From the NCBI GenBank assembly GCA_964523735.1, contig CAZFYZ010000005.1, positions 1-64,000 of the forward strand: a stretch of DNA of 64,000 nt. Direction: 5' to 3'. A model generated the notes under the pieces. That model was given only the letters and a program-made list of their open reading frames with translations. It was not told where the DNA came from and searched no databases. The position numbers and the translations under genes were made by a program. How positions within the stretch are numbered: the stretch's first letter is position 1; every line of letters begins with the position of its first letter. This DNA is from CAZFYZ01 sp964523735. Its GTDB lineage: Bacteria > Armatimonadota > UBA5829. Of this stretch, positions 33,563 through 42,660 are shown piece after piece.

Positions 33563-34878
33563 TCGGCGGCGGAGTGGCCGGGCTATCCTGCGCCTGCGAG
33601 CTTGCAGAGGCCGGCATGCAGGTCACGCTTCTGGAAGCCGCCAACCGACTCGGAGGGCGCGCGTACTCATTCGTCGAGTCGAACACCGGCCTTGAGATTG
33701 ACAACTGCCAGCACGTGATCCTGGGCTGCTGCGAAGCGATCACAGGTTTCCTTGCCAGGATCGGATCGCTGGAACTGTTCGAGTTCGCAGAAGCAGTTGA
33801 GTTTGTCGACACAAACGGCGAAAGGCTGACGGTCAAGGCATCGCGGCTGCCCGCGCCGCTGCACCTGCTGCCGTCAGTGTTGACCTCTGCCTACCTGCCC
33901 GCCGGGGACAAGCTCCGGCTGATTCAAGTGATGGTTCGGGTAGCGGCTGGACACCCCGGCGATGAGCCCGCCTCGGATTACCTGTCGCGGCTGGGTTGCT
34001 CAAAGTCGCTCGCGGACCGGCTGATCGCGCCAATACTGGAGTCCGCTCTTAATGAGCGGCCGCATGAGGCCTCTGCGAAGTATGCGCGGATGGTCCTGCT
34101 CAGGTCGCTGATGGGGGACCGAGGCTCGTGCCGCCTGGGCATAGCACGGGCGCCGCTCTCGAGGGTAATAGAGGAGCCCGCCGCGCGGTATCTTGATTCG
34201 TATGGTGCGGAGTTGAGGTTGGGGGCTCGCGTGACCACACTTGACCGCGACGGAAGAGAGATCAAATCGCTGACTCTTGCCACGGGCGACAGAGTTGAGG
34301 CCGACCTGTACGTATGCGCGGTGCGCCCCAAGGAGCTGCAGCGGATGGGCTATGACGTGCCGCAAGCCGCCCAAGGCCACCATGCTGCCCGCCCGATAGT
34401 TGCGGCCCATCTGTTTCTGAATTGCGAGGCGCCCGAGTTCTGTCAAGCATGCCTGCCTGGCGAGCCATTTGGATGGGTATTCAACAAGTCCCGGGACTCT
34501 GGGCTAGACAGATGTTATGTGCAAGGGGTGGCAAGCGCGGCCGCAGATATCCTGAGGCTATCGAGGAGCGACATCATCAGCCTTGCGCTGAGAGCTGCCA
34601 CACGGGCCGCGCCGGAGCTTGCAGGCGTCCCTGTGAATCACGCTGTCATTACACGAGACATGAGGGCTACTTTCCCAACCTGCGCCGAGTGGGAAGTCCG
34701 CAGGCCCGAGAGCGCGACCAGCATCCCGAATCTATTCCTGGCGGGTGACTGGACCTCAACCGGCTGGCCTGGCACGCTCGAGAGCGCGGCCATCTCCGGG
34801 CATCTAGCCGCCCGTGCTGCCCTTGAGTCGGCTGCTCTTTGCCCGCGCGGAGGCCCAGTGGCCAGAGCATCAGGTTAG
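33541..34878 (+). CDS. hpnE: Hydroxysqualene dehydroxylase HpnE
   Basis: About 445 residues, FAD amine-oxidase fold. The N-terminus reads RIAVIGGGVAGLSCACELAE, the FAD dinucleotide motif; the C-terminus has LFLAGDWTSTGWPGTLESA. It reduces hydroxysqualene to squalene with FAD. The first GTG/ATG-type start is GTG 33559, which would remove the first beta strand residues and lacks a ribosome site. GGAGG at 33530-33534 is spaced 6 nt from an in-frame ATC at 33541, giving ISARIAVIGGG. I propose ATC (or a misread ATG) as the start. Confidence 0.85.
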   Translation: MSARIAVIGGGVAGLSCACELAEAGMQVTLLEAANRLGGRAYSFVESNTGLEIDNCQHVILGCCEAITGFLARIGSLELFEFAEAVEFVDTNGERLTVKASRLPAPLHLLPSVLTSAYLPAGDKLRLIQVMVRVAAGHPGDEPASDYLSRLGCSKSLADRLIAPILESALNERPHEASAKYARMVLLRSLMGDRGSCRLGIARAPLSRVIEEPAARYLDSYGAELRLGARVTTLDRDGREIKSLTLATGDRVEADLYVCAVRPKELQRMGYDVPQAAQGHHAARPIVAAHLFLNCEAPEFCQACLPGEPFGWVFNKSRDSGLDRCYVQGVASAAADILRLSRSDIISLALRAATRAAPELAGVPVNHAVITRDMRATFPTCAEWEVRRPESATSIPNLFLAGDWTSTGWPGTLESAAISGHLAARAALESAALCPRGGPVARASG

Positions 34879-34920
34879 GCCCAGGAGTTGTAGCCCACAA
34901 CCTCTAACCTCAAACTTCTA
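34873..34920. repeat. Heptad repeat hairpin after hpnE
   Basis: Left arm GGTTAGGCCCAGGAGTTGT faces ACAACCT, CTAACCT, CAAACTT at 7-nt steps. Starts at the hpnE stop codon (TAG in GGTTAGG). Confidence 0.6.
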
Positions 34921-34939
34921 GACGGGGGAGTGTTTTGCG

Positions 34940-35749
34940 ATGAGAAGTATATGCGTGCTCGCAGTCATCGGATCATTGATCATAGCGCCAGCTCGGCTCT
35001 GTGCCGCACCTGGCCAGGTAACGTCCACTTCATGGCACGGGCTGTCCGGCCTCTACGTGACTCCGACCGCCCGGCTGATCGGCTACAAGCACTTGGCGAT
35101 CGGCTTCAATGAATCGAAGCACTCCGAGTTCATCGACGGCAAGAACACCGATCGGCAGATTCGGGGCGTCCTGACCTATGGTATAGCCGATTGGATGGAA
35201 GGCTCGATCTCGACCTACAACAACATGTTCATGGTCAGCAGCACCTCGATGCTTGATAACGAGAGCTTCAACGCAATCCACCTGAAAGTGCGCCTGCTGA
35301 AGGAAGACCGCAACTACTGGTATCCGGAGGTGTCGCTTGCGGTGAGAGATCTGACGAACTCGACTGCCGACGCTGGGCCGCTTGAGAACGTGAACAATGG
35401 CCGAAAGCTCTTTCTCCTGGCGAGCAAGAGATTATTCCGTAAGGACTCGCTTGGCAGGTTCCTGGACGTGCATGCTGGGCTGACATGGGATCACAATACA
35501 GTGGCCGGCGTGATGGGTATAGAGCTGACCGTTGCCCCCAATGCCAGCCTGATCGTAGAAGGCATGTATGACTCGCCTTATCTGGACTTCCGTCGGTTCG
35601 GCCAGAATGATGTGCCGGGACGGTTCATCTTCGACACCGGGATGAGGATCTATCCTGAGCTTGTGCCCGGGTTGGTGCTTGACCTGGGTTTCGTCGGAGA
35701 CAGCGAGTTCGAGTTCTCGTTCGGCGCTAGCTACGTGTTCGGGATGTAG
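34940..35749 (+). CDS. Predicted outer-membrane beta-barrel protein (YjbH-like)
   Basis: 269 residues with a signal peptide (ICVLAVIGSLIIAPARLCAA). GLSGLYVTPTARLIG and FNESKH recall YjbH/exopolysaccharide outer-membrane proteins. Alternating hydrophobic strands run to the end, and the last residues are SFGASYVFGM, with an aromatic near the C-terminus as in outer-membrane barrels. It supports a diderm cell. Single gene after hpnE; exact function unknown. Confidence 0.65.
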   Translation: MRSICVLAVIGSLIIAPARLCAAPGQVTSTSWHGLSGLYVTPTARLIGYKHLAIGFNESKHSEFIDGKNTDRQIRGVLTYGIADWMEGSISTYNNMFMVSSTSMLDNESFNAIHLKVRLLKEDRNYWYPEVSLAVRDLTNSTADAGPLENVNNGRKLFLLASKRLFRKDSLGRFLDVHAGLTWDHNTVAGVMGIELTVAPNASLIVEGMYDSPYLDFRRFGQNDVPGRFIFDTGMRIYPELVPGLVLDLGFVGDSEFEFSFGASYVFGM

Positions 35750-35775
35750 TCCCTATCCACACGCCAGCTCCTATC

Positions 35776-35784
35776 TGGTACAAT
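35776..35784 (+). promoter_or_regulatory. Possible extended -10 promoter upstream of the RsbU-like gene
   Basis: TGG-TACAAT (hexamer 35779-35784) lies 143 nt before the gene start and before the GTAG palindrome. No clear -35. Confidence 0.4.
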
Positions 35785-35840
35785 AGCATATGAACTCTTA
35801 CCGAGGGAGTTGTGGGGATCGCTTTTCCCGCGATCCACAG

Positions 35841-35893
35841 TTGTAGCAGGCGTCTCCGACGCCTCCCCCGGGCGTCAGAGACGCCCGCTACAA
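35841..35893. repeat. GTAG palindrome, complete copy
   Basis: TTGTAGCAGGCGTCTCCGAC...GCTACAA: outer arms TTGTAGC/GCTACAA, inner GGCGTCTC/GAGACGCC; nearly perfect over 53 nt. Two self-complementary GGCGTC(T/A)...GACGCC blocks are joined head to head. Confidence 0.85.
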
Positions 35894-35927
35894 CCCTATC
35901 GCAACTGTCTCCTACCAGTGAAGGGAG

Positions 35928-37115
35928 TTGCGGTTGCGCAGCGGTCAGTTTGTCGGATATCGTATTGTCAGGTTTTCGCAGGCAAGTGAGGAATCGCTGC
36001 GAGAGATCGCGGATCGTCTACTGCCGCATGAGGATCAGATTGTCGAGGTCTGGATCAGCCGCCAGTGGAGGGCGTGGCAGCCGCCTGGCATTACGCGCGC
36101 GGAGCTGACGCAGGTCTTTGGCGACCTCCTTCGTGGGATGCTGCGCAGATTGGAGAGCGGGCAACTGCAGGAGTGTCTGCAGGACCTTGAGGTAACCGGT
36201 GGGCAGCTTGCGGACCGGATGTTCCCCTTCGAGGCGCTGATAATCAGCGTGCACTTCATGGAGGAGAGCTACTTGCCATTCCTCCTGCGTCCGCATTCGC
36301 CCAAGTCCCAGGAATGGCTGATCGCAATGGACGAGTTCCTGCACGCGGCCCTGGCTTCGATCGCAACCTCCTACTTCCAGGCCTATCGCAGGGATCTGGT
36401 GCAGGAGGCCGAGGTCAGCCGCACCGTGCAGGAGGGTCTCCTGCCACCCATCCCCAACGCCGTTCACGATCTGGAGATCGGCCACATCTACACGTCCGCT
36501 CACGAGCGCGCCAGGCTGGGGGGCGACTTCCTGGATTTCTTTGCGTTGGACAGGAAAACCTCAGCTTTCATCATTGGCGATCTATCAGGCCACGGCCTGG
36601 AGGCTGCGGCCGACTCCGTTCTGTTACGGTCGATGTTCCGCGGGTTTATGCGTGAGGAGCCCGATCCCGCACTCGCGATGAGCAGAGTTAACCGTGTGAT
36701 GATGGAGGAGCTTCGTGCGGAGCAGTTCGCAACGGCTCTGGCCATCGTCTATGAGCACCCTGGCGAACTCGCGCTCGTCAGCGCCGGTCACCCGTACCCT
36801 ATGCTCTGTGACAGCGCATGCTATCTGCTCGAGCCTGAGGGTATGGCCGTGGCGATCGCTCCGGATGTCGAGTACAGCTCGCTGCAGCTCGAAATGAAGC
36901 CTGGGGCGGTTCTGGTTGCCTACACCGACGGCCTGATTGAAGCCTCGGACGGCAAGAGCCTGTTCGGAGAGGAACGCGTCTTGGAGGAGGTTACCCAAGT
37001 CCACGACGCCCCGGCCCGCGCCATCGCCGAGCATCTTGTGGACGCCGCTCGCCGCCACTCCGGTGGACGCTTCTCGGATGACGTCGCTGTGCTTGTGCTG
37101 AAGAGGCGGGGCTGA
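35928..37115 (+). CDS. PP2C-like SpoIIE/RsbU-family serine phosphatase
   Basis: 395 residues. The N-terminal ~150 (HEDQIVEVWISRQWRAW ... LRRLESG) look like the helical RsbR/RsbU-type sensing region. A short coiled linker leads to a PPM phosphatase: LGGDFLDFFALD, IIGDLSGHGLEAA, VAYTDGLIEA and FSDDVAVLVL, containing the metal-binding aspartates. Such enzymes dephosphorylate anti-anti-sigma factors, opposing RsbW kinases like the one at 7362. Start TTG 35928 or 35934 after GAAGGGAG. Confidence 0.85.
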   Translation: MRLRSGQFVGYRIVRFSQASEESLREIADRLLPHEDQIVEVWISRQWRAWQPPGITRAELTQVFGDLLRGMLRRLESGQLQECLQDLEVTGGQLADRMFPFEALIISVHFMEESYLPFLLRPHSPKSQEWLIAMDEFLHAALASIATSYFQAYRRDLVQEAEVSRTVQEGLLPPIPNAVHDLEIGHIYTSAHERARLGGDFLDFFALDRKTSAFIIGDLSGHGLEAAADSVLLRSMFRGFMREEPDPALAMSRVNRVMMEELRAEQFATALAIVYEHPGELALVSAGHPYPMLCDSACYLLEPEGMAVAIAPDVEYSSLQLEMKPGAVLVAYTDGLIEASDGKSLFGEERVLEEVTQVHDAPARAIAEHLVDAARRHSGGRFSDDVAVLVLKRRG

Positions 37116-37181
37116 GTCTCAGCAGTCGAGATACGGTTTCTGCAGAAGTGGGACTCCTTGCAGCCCCTTCCTTCTGTGCTT

Positions 37182-37207
37182 NNNNNNNNNNNNNNNNNNN
37201 NNNNNNN
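37182..37207. other. Assembly gap (26 N)
   Basis: Run of N between the phosphatase gene and the cinA promoter. Nothing coding seems to be interrupted. Its left flank reads CCTTCCTTCTGTG. Confidence 0.99.
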
Positions 37208-37224
37208 ATCCCTTCTCCTTCGCG

Positions 37225-37254
37225 TTGCTACCTTCAGGCAGCGTAGGCTATAAT
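37225..37254 (+). promoter_or_regulatory. Sigma-70-type promoter of cinA
   Basis: TTGCTA (37225-37230), 18-nt spacer, TATAAT (37249-37254), 27 nt before the GTG. Confidence 0.65.
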
Positions 37255-37280
37255 ATACTTGGCCAAACGGAGGGCTGGTA

Positions 37281-38519
37281 GTGCGAGCTGAGATCATTTC
37301 AGTTGGAACCGAGCTTCTTCTGGGGCAGATCGTGGACACGAATGCCGCTTATCTCTCCAAGTTGCTTCCGGAGTTCGGGATCGACATGCACTACCGCGTA
37401 ACCGTCGGTGACAACGAATCCCGCCTCATCGATGCCCTGAAGCTTGCCCTGTCGCGGGCTGATGTGGTTTTCACTATAGGCGGACTTGGGCCGACGGAAG
37501 ACGATCTTACACGGGAGACCGTGGCAAAGGTCGTCGGTGATGAGATGGTCTTGGACAAGGAGTTCGAGTCCCAATTGCGAGAGTTCTTCTCCGCGAGAGG
37601 GATCCAGATGCCGGAGACCAATCTCAAGCAGGCCCTCGTCCCCAAGCGCGGACGGGCGCTGACCAATCCCCTGGGCACTGCTCCGGGGGCAGCGTTCGAG
37701 ACTGAATCGGGCAAGGTCGTGATCATTCTGCCGGGTCCGCCGAGGGAGTTCATCCCGATGGTGGAAGAGCGCGTGGCTCCCTATCTGAGGGAGCGTTTCG
37801 GAGAATCGGCGGCGATCATCCGTTCGAGAGTTCTGAGGTTGGCAGGTATCGGCGAATCAAGCGTCGAAGAGATGGTTAAGCATCTCTTAAGAAATGCCAA
37901 CCCGACCCTTGCTCCGTATGCAAGTCCGGGTGAGGTCCATCTGAGGGTGACGGCAAAAGCCGCAAGCGTCGGCGAGGCTGACGCGATGATCCAGGAGATG
38001 GACGAGAAGCTGGTGTCGATCCTTGGGGGCCGGGTCTTTGGCCGCGATGGAGAGACGCTCGAGAAAGTGGTAGTTGAGTCGCTCATTAGTCGCAGGCTCA
38101 CGCTGGCGATAGCGGAGAGCTGCACGGGCGGGCTTATTGCAAATCGTATTACGGATGTGCCGGGGTGCTCGACGGCGTTCCTGACGGGCGTCGTGAGCTA
38201 CTCCAATGAGGCGAAGAAAGAGCTTCTGGGCGTTCCACAGGAACTGCTTGATAAGCACGGCGCGGTCAGTGAAGAGGTCGCGCGCGCGATGGCAGAGGGC
38301 GCCAGGAGAGTGTCGGGGGCGGATGTAGGGCTATCGACGACCGGTATAGCGGGTCCGGATGGAGGAACTCCAACCAAACCCGTCGGTCTGGTCTATATAG
38401 CAATCGCCACCGACAAGGCAACCGTGGTCCAAAGGCAGCAGTTTGCCGGAGGACGCCTTGACATCAAGCAGAGGGCGTCGCAGACGGCGCTCGATATGCT
38501 CAGGACACACCTGCTGTAG
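37281..38519 (+). CDS. cinA: CinA family protein (nicotinamide-nucleotide amidase)
   Basis: 412 residues with two domains. N-terminal MoaB/MogA-like domain: EIISVGTELLLGQIVDTNA, FTIGGLGPTEDDLTRE. C-terminal deamidase domain: LAIAESCTGGLIANRITDVPG, VSYSNEAKKELLGV, GLSTTGIAGPDGGTPTKPVG. It removes the amide of nicotinamide mononucleotide in NAD salvage. GTG start. The stop TAG is part of a GTAG palindrome. The cinA-thpR-recA-recX order is well known. Confidence 0.95.
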   Translation: MRAEIISVGTELLLGQIVDTNAAYLSKLLPEFGIDMHYRVTVGDNESRLIDALKLALSRADVVFTIGGLGPTEDDLTRETVAKVVGDEMVLDKEFESQLREFFSARGIQMPETNLKQALVPKRGRALTNPLGTAPGAAFETESGKVVIILPGPPREFIPMVEERVAPYLRERFGESAAIIRSRVLRLAGIGESSVEEMVKHLLRNANPTLAPYASPGEVHLRVTAKAASVGEADAMIQEMDEKLVSILGGRVFGRDGETLEKVVVESLISRRLTLAIAESCTGGLIANRITDVPGCSTAFLTGVVSYSNEAKKELLGVPQELLDKHGAVSEEVARAMAEGARRVSGADVGLSTTGIAGPDGGTPTKPVGLVYIAIATDKATVVQRQQFAGGRLDIKQRASQTALDMLRTHLL

Positions 38520-38590
38520 TCGGCGTCTCCGACGCCGGTGGTCGTGGTAGGCGTCTCTGACGCCGCGGGTTCAGAGAACCCGACTACAGC
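38513..38590. repeat. GTAG palindrome, triple-block copy overlapping the cinA stop
   Basis: Outer arms GCTGTAGTCGG/CCCGACTACAGC enclose GGCGTCTCCGACGCC and GGCGTCTCTGACGCC, then GGGTTCAGAGAACCC. The cinA stop codon is the TAG of the left arm. Confidence 0.85.
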
Positions 38591-38608
38591 AGGATCAAGA
38601 GACTAGCC

Positions 38609-39181
38609 ATGACGGTTGTCCGCACATTCGTTGCAGTCTTGATAGCCGATGAGATTCGGCGGAACATCGCCGAGGTTCAGGAGCCACTCAAGAAGCTCGC
38701 CCCCGACGTGAAGTGGGTCGCGCCCGACAACTTCCACGTCACACTGAAGTTCCTTGGTAACGTCCGCGAGGACGACCTTCAGGGTGTCTATGACGCCGCG
38801 GAGGAGGCATCGGGCGCATTTCCGCCGTTCGACCTGTCGTTTGCGGGATTGGGAGCATTCCCGAACCCCAGGCGGGCGAGGGTCGTATGGGTTGGAATCG
38901 ACAAGGGCCGGGATCAGCTTGTTGAGCTAGCCTCGGCGATGGATTCGAAGCTGGCGAAGCTTGGTTTCCCGAAGGAAGAGCGGGAGTTCAAGTCGCATAT
39001 CACCATTGGTAGAGTGAAGGAGCCCTCCAGGTCATTGGAGCGGCTTGCGAGCGGTATCGAGGACGTCGACGCGAGCGACCTTGGAAGCCAGAGGGTTACT
39101 TCGATCGCGGTGATGAAGAGCGAACTCCGCCCAGGCGGGCCGATCTACTCGCCGCTGAAGGTGATCGCTCTTCCGGGCTAG
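38609..39181 (+). CDS. thpR: RNA 2',3'-cyclic phosphodiesterase ThpR
   Basis: 190 residues of the 2H phosphoesterase family. The two catalytic motifs are HVTLKFLG (about residue 46) and HITIGRVK (about 130), each HXTX-type. It opens RNA 2',3'-cyclic phosphates to 2'-phosphates. Between cinA and recA. Together with rtcA at 15198 the window encodes both a maker and an opener of RNA cyclic ends. Confidence 0.92.
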   Translation: MTVVRTFVAVLIADEIRRNIAEVQEPLKKLAPDVKWVAPDNFHVTLKFLGNVREDDLQGVYDAAEEASGAFPPFDLSFAGLGAFPNPRRARVVWVGIDKGRDQLVELASAMDSKLAKLGFPKEEREFKSHITIGRVKEPSRSLERLASGIEDVDASDLGSQRVTSIAVMKSELRPGGPIYSPLKVIALPG

Positions 39182-39235
39182 ACCGCAAATCTAGCGAACA
39201 CCGAAGCCGAACACGCAGATTGCAGGTCTGATGGT

Positions 39236-39254
39236 CCGGCACGAAACGTGCGGG
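39236..39254. promoter_or_regulatory. Palindrome upstream of recA, possible operator
   Basis: CCGGCACGAAACGTGCGGG, with GCACG/CGTGC arms around AAA, 33 nt before recA. It is not the Gram-positive (CGAAC-N4-GTTC) or E. coli LexA box. Role guessed from position only. Confidence 0.3.
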
Positions 39255-39286
39255 ACGATCTAGATTGACTGGAGAGGACGAACCAT

Positions 39287-40309
39287 ATGGATAAGAGCAA
39301 AGCGCTGGAGATGGCTCTGGCGCAGATCGAGAAGCAGTTTGGTCGCGGCGCCGTCGTGAAACTGGGCGAGAAGCCGAAGAGCGACGTCGCGGTGATCCCG
39401 ACGGGCTCGATCGCGCTCGATATGGCGCTCGGAGTCGGAGGCGTTCCGCGGGGACGCATCGTCGAGATCTACGGCCAGGAGTCTTCAGGCAAGACGACCC
39501 TCGCTTACCACATTGTGGCCGAGGCGCAGAAGGCCGGCGGAGTCGCCGCGTTCGTGGACGCCGAGCATTCGGTGGACGCCGCGTATGCCGCTGCTCTGGG
39601 CGTGGATGTTGACGCCCTGCTCGTCTCTCAACCGGATACCGGCGAAGAGGCGCTCGAGATCATGGACGCGCTCATAAGAAGCGGCGCCGTTGATATCGTC
39701 GTGCTTGACTCGGTCGCGGCTCTCGTGCCTAAGGCCGAGATAGAGGGCGATATGGGCGATTCGCACGTTGGCTTGCAGGCCAGGCTTATGAGCCAGGCCC
39801 TGCGCAAGATCGGCGGGTCGCTCTCCAAGTCCAACGCCAGCGCGATCTTCATCAACCAGATCCGTGAGAAGATCGGGGTCATGTTCGGCAATCCCGAGAC
39901 GACACCGGGCGGGCGCGCGCTCAAGTTCTGGTCGAGCGTCCGGCTCGAGGTCAGGAGAATCGAAACACTCAAAGTGAGCGGCGAGGCAGTCGGAAACCGG
40001 GTAAAAGTCAAAGTAGCCAAGAACAAAGTCGCCCCACCGTTCAAGAACGCTGAATTCGACATTATGTTCGGTAAGGGGATTTCCAAGAGCGGCGGGATAC
40101 TGGATATTGCCACCGACATGGGATTGGTCGGCAAGACCGGCACCTGGTACACCTACGGCGATCAGAGGATCGGCCAGGGCAGAGAGAACGCCAAGAAGTT
40201 CCTTGAGGACAACCCCTCCGTGATGGAGGAGATGGAAGCCAGGATCCGCCAGGCGGAGTCGGACAATGGGGAGGCCCCCGTTGGGGCCGCTGCCGCAGTG
40301 GCGGAGTAG
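39287..40309 (+). CDS. recA: DNA recombinase RecA
   Basis: 340 residues. [20 protein letters not shown] start, Walker [15 protein letters not shown] (residues about 65-78), [17 protein letters not shown], and L2 loop region [19 protein letters not shown]. It binds single-stranded DNA and promotes strand exchange and LexA cleavage. ATG after GGAGAGGA. Followed by recX. Confidence 0.98.
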   Translation: MDKSKALEMALAQIEKQFGRGAVVKLGEKPKSDVAVIPTGSIALDMALGVGGVPRGRIVEIYGQESSGKTTLAYHIVAEAQKAGGVAAFVDAEHSVDAAYAAALGVDVDALLVSQPDTGEEALEIMDALIRSGAVDIVVLDSVAALVPKAEIEGDMGDSHVGLQARLMSQALRKIGGSLSKSNASAIFINQIREKIGVMFGNPETTPGGRALKFWSSVRLEVRRIETLKVSGEAVGNRVKVKVAKNKVAPPFKNAEFDIMFGKGISKSGGILDIATDMGLVGKTGTWYTYGDQRIGQGRENAKKFLEDNPSVMEEMEARIRQAESDNGEAPVGAAAAVAE

Positions 40310-40320
40310 GAGATCACACG

Positions 40321-40375
40321 GTTGTAGTCGGGTTCTCTGAACCCGTCCCAAGGCGTCGGAGACGCCGTCTACAAC
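40321..40375. repeat. GTAG palindrome, mixed-block copy in the recA-recX gap
   Basis: Outer TTGTAGTCGGG...GTCTACAA, inner blocks GGGTTCTCTGAACCC and GGCGTCGGAGACGCC. Lies directly before a heptad run, so two repeat families adjoin. Confidence 0.8.
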
Positions 40376-40386
40376 ATGGGGGTCCG

Positions 40387-40422
40387 GGACACAAGACTCA
40401 TGACCCAAGACCCACGACTTAG
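40387..40422 (+). repeat. Heptad run overlapping the recX start
   Basis: GACACAA, GACTCAT, GACCCAA, GACCCAC, GACTTAG at exact 7-nt steps. The recX ATG at 40400 and its first codons (MTQDPRL) are made of this run. Confidence 0.65.
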
Positions 40423-41050
40423 TATCATATCGGCCATCGAGGCCCAAAAGAGGCGCGGCACGCGCAGATCGATCTTCGTGGACGGCGAGTTCTTGATCGG
40501 TGTTCACGAAGAAGTAGTGATCCAGCTCGGGCTGAGCGTCGGGCAGAGCTTTGATCGGGAGAGGCTGGTCGAGCTTGTTAAGGCCGAGACTGCCCGGAAG
40601 GCGCGTGAGAGCGCGCTGCGACTGATAAGCTACCGGGATCGCTCGATTTCCGAGGTCCGAAAACGGCTGATCGGGAGCGATTTTCCGGAAGAAACCGTAG
40701 AAGAAGTAATCGACCAACTAGCTCGAGCGGGACTTCTTGATGATGAGAAGTTCAGCCGGGACTGGGTTCAATCGCGGACAGCCTCAAAGCCCATGGGCAA
40801 AACGAGGCTGGCATGGGAGTTGAGGTCGAAGGGCGTACAGGCCGAAAAGGTGGACGACGCTCTTTCGACGATCGATGACGAAGCCGAGCTTGAGCTTGCG
40901 CGCTCAGTGGCACAAGACAAGCTCAGAAAGATGGACCGCGAGGACCCTACGACAAGAACTAGACTGGGCTCTTTCCTTGCTAGAAGAGGGTTCAGCTGGG
41001 ACGTGATCAGCCGGGCTGTCGATGATGCCTTGCCCGGCGAAGACTCTTGA
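40400..41050 (+). CDS. recX: Regulatory protein RecX
   Basis: About 216 residues of RecX three-helix repeats: RKARESALRLISYRDRSISE, VRKRLIGSDFPEETVEEVID and the later LARRGFSWDVISRAVDDAL. RecX caps RecA filaments and limits recombination. ATG 40400 or 40376; both lie in repeat sequence and no good ribosome site is seen. Typical placement after recA. Confidence 0.88.
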   Translation: MTQDPRLSIISAIEAQKRRGTRRSIFVDGEFLIGVHEEVVIQLGLSVGQSFDRERLVELVKAETARKARESALRLISYRDRSISEVRKRLIGSDFPEETVEEVIDQLARAGLLDDEKFSRDWVQSRTASKPMGKTRLAWELRSKGVQAEKVDDALSTIDDEAELELARSVAQDKLRKMDREDPTTRTRLGSFLARRGFSWDVISRAVDDALPGEDS

Positions 41051-41107
41051 TGGGAAACAATTCGCTCTACCTCACATCCTATACAAAGACAGGGAGGTGA
41101 GGGCAGG

Positions 41108-42649
41108 TTGGATATAGTGCTAGGTGTAGTATTGGGCGTGGTGGTGGCCATAGCGGCTACCGGTGCAGCCTATTTCTGGTATATTCGACCCACACTACGT
41201 AAGGTCAAGTCCGCCAAGGCGGACATCGGTGAGCGCGAAGAGCAGCTCAAGAAAGAGATAGAAGCCAAGCGTAAGGAAGTTCTCCTCGAGGCTAAGGAAG
41301 AGGCGTTTACGATACGCCAGGAGATCGAGAAAGAGAACAAGGACAAACGAGCTGAGATTCAGAGGCTAGAGCGAAAGCTGACCCAAAAGGAAGAGACCCT
41401 AGACCGAAGACTTGAGAACCTTGATCGCAAGGAACGCAACATAACTCAGAGAGAGGGCGAGGCCCAGGAGAAACTCGACGAGGCCGCCCGGGTCGTAACG
41501 CAGCAAAGACAAGAGCTGGAGAAGATATCACGGCTCTCAACCGACGAGGCAAGGCAGCTTCTGCTGCAGCAGCTCGATCGGGAGATGGAGCGGGAGACCG
41601 CCCGCATCATAAGGGACGCTGAAGAGCGCGCAAAGGAAGAGGCGGATCGCAAGGCGAGGGATGTCATCACCCTTGCGGTGCAGCGATGCGCCGTCGATCA
41701 GGCAACCGAAACCACCGTATCAGTGGTTCCGCTGCCCGGCGACGACATGAAAGGCCGGATCATCGGTCGTGAAGGCCGCAATATCCGAGCCTTCGAGACC
41801 CTTACGGGGGTCGATCTGATCATTGACGACACACCCGAAGCCGTAGTGCTCTCGGGGTTCGATCCCGTGCGCCGCGAGGTCGCGAGGCTGGCGCTTTCAA
41901 ACCTGATCGTGGACGGGCGTATTCACCCGGGCCGCATCGAGGAAATGGTAAACAAGGCGCAGGCAGAGGCCGAGGCCAAGATGAAAGAGGCCGCTGAACG
42001 CGCTGTTTTCGAGACGGGTGTCACTGGTCTTGATCCCGAGCTGATGAAGCTTCTGGGCAGGCTCAAGTACAGGACAAGCTACGGCCAGAACATGCTGCAG
42101 CACTCCGTCGAGGTCGCGCACCTCGCCGGGGCTATCGCGGCGGAGCTGGACGTGAACGTTCCGCTGGCCAAGCGCGCAGGCTTGCTGCACGATATTGGCA
42201 AGGCTGTCGATTTCGAGGTCGAGGGCCCGCACGCCATCATCGGCATGGACCTGCTGAAGCGCTATCGCGAGCCTCAGGACGTGTGTCATGCCGCGGGCGC
42301 GCATCACAATGACATCGAGCCGCACTCGGTCGAAGCCGTCCTGGTATTGGCGGCCGACGCCATATCGGCGGCCAGGCCGGGCGCCAGGCGAGAGACGCTG
42401 GAGACTTACGTCAAACGTCTGCAGAAGCTGGAGACGATCGCAGACTCGTTCGCCGGTGTCGAGAAGACCTACGCGGTTCAGGCCGGGCGCGAGATTCGCG
42501 TTATGGTCAAGCCGATGGAGATCGACGATGATGCCGCAGTGAAGCTGGCGCACGATACGGCCAAGCGGATCGAAGACGAGATGGAATACCCGGGCCAGAT
42601 CAAGGTCACGGTAATCCGCGAAACCCGCGCAGTCGAATACGCTAAGTAA
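41108..42649 (+). CDS. rny: Ribonuclease Y
   Basis: 513 residues. N-terminal membrane helix ([20 protein letters not shown]), long coiled coil to about residue 190, KH domain [19 protein letters not shown] and HD domain [12 protein letters not shown]. It is the membrane-bound endoribonuclease that starts mRNA decay in many bacteria. TTG start at 41108 after GGGAGGTGAGGG. Next to ymdB, a known pairing. Confidence 0.96.
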   Translation: MDIVLGVVLGVVVAIAATGAAYFWYIRPTLRKVKSAKADIGEREEQLKKEIEAKRKEVLLEAKEEAFTIRQEIEKENKDKRAEIQRLERKLTQKEETLDRRLENLDRKERNITQREGEAQEKLDEAARVVTQQRQELEKISRLSTDEARQLLLQQLDREMERETARIIRDAEERAKEEADRKARDVITLAVQRCAVDQATETTVSVVPLPGDDMKGRIIGREGRNIRAFETLTGVDLIIDDTPEAVVLSGFDPVRREVARLALSNLIVDGRIHPGRIEEMVNKAQAEAEAKMKEAAERAVFETGVTGLDPELMKLLGRLKYRTSYGQNMLQHSVEVAHLAGAIAAELDVNVPLAKRAGLLHDIGKAVDFEVEGPHAIIGMDLLKRYREPQDVCHAAGAHHNDIEPHSVEAVLVLAADAISAARPGARRETLETYVKRLQKLETIADSFAGVEKTYAVQAGREIRVMVKPMEIDDDAAVKLAHDTAKRIEDEMEYPGQIKVTVIRETRAVEYAK

Positions 42650-42660
42650 CCAATCCAATC

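Noticed and set aside
39485..40717. 410-codon minus-strand ORF opposite recA
   Set aside because: Entirely antisense to unmistakable recA and the start of recX. Shadow ORF.
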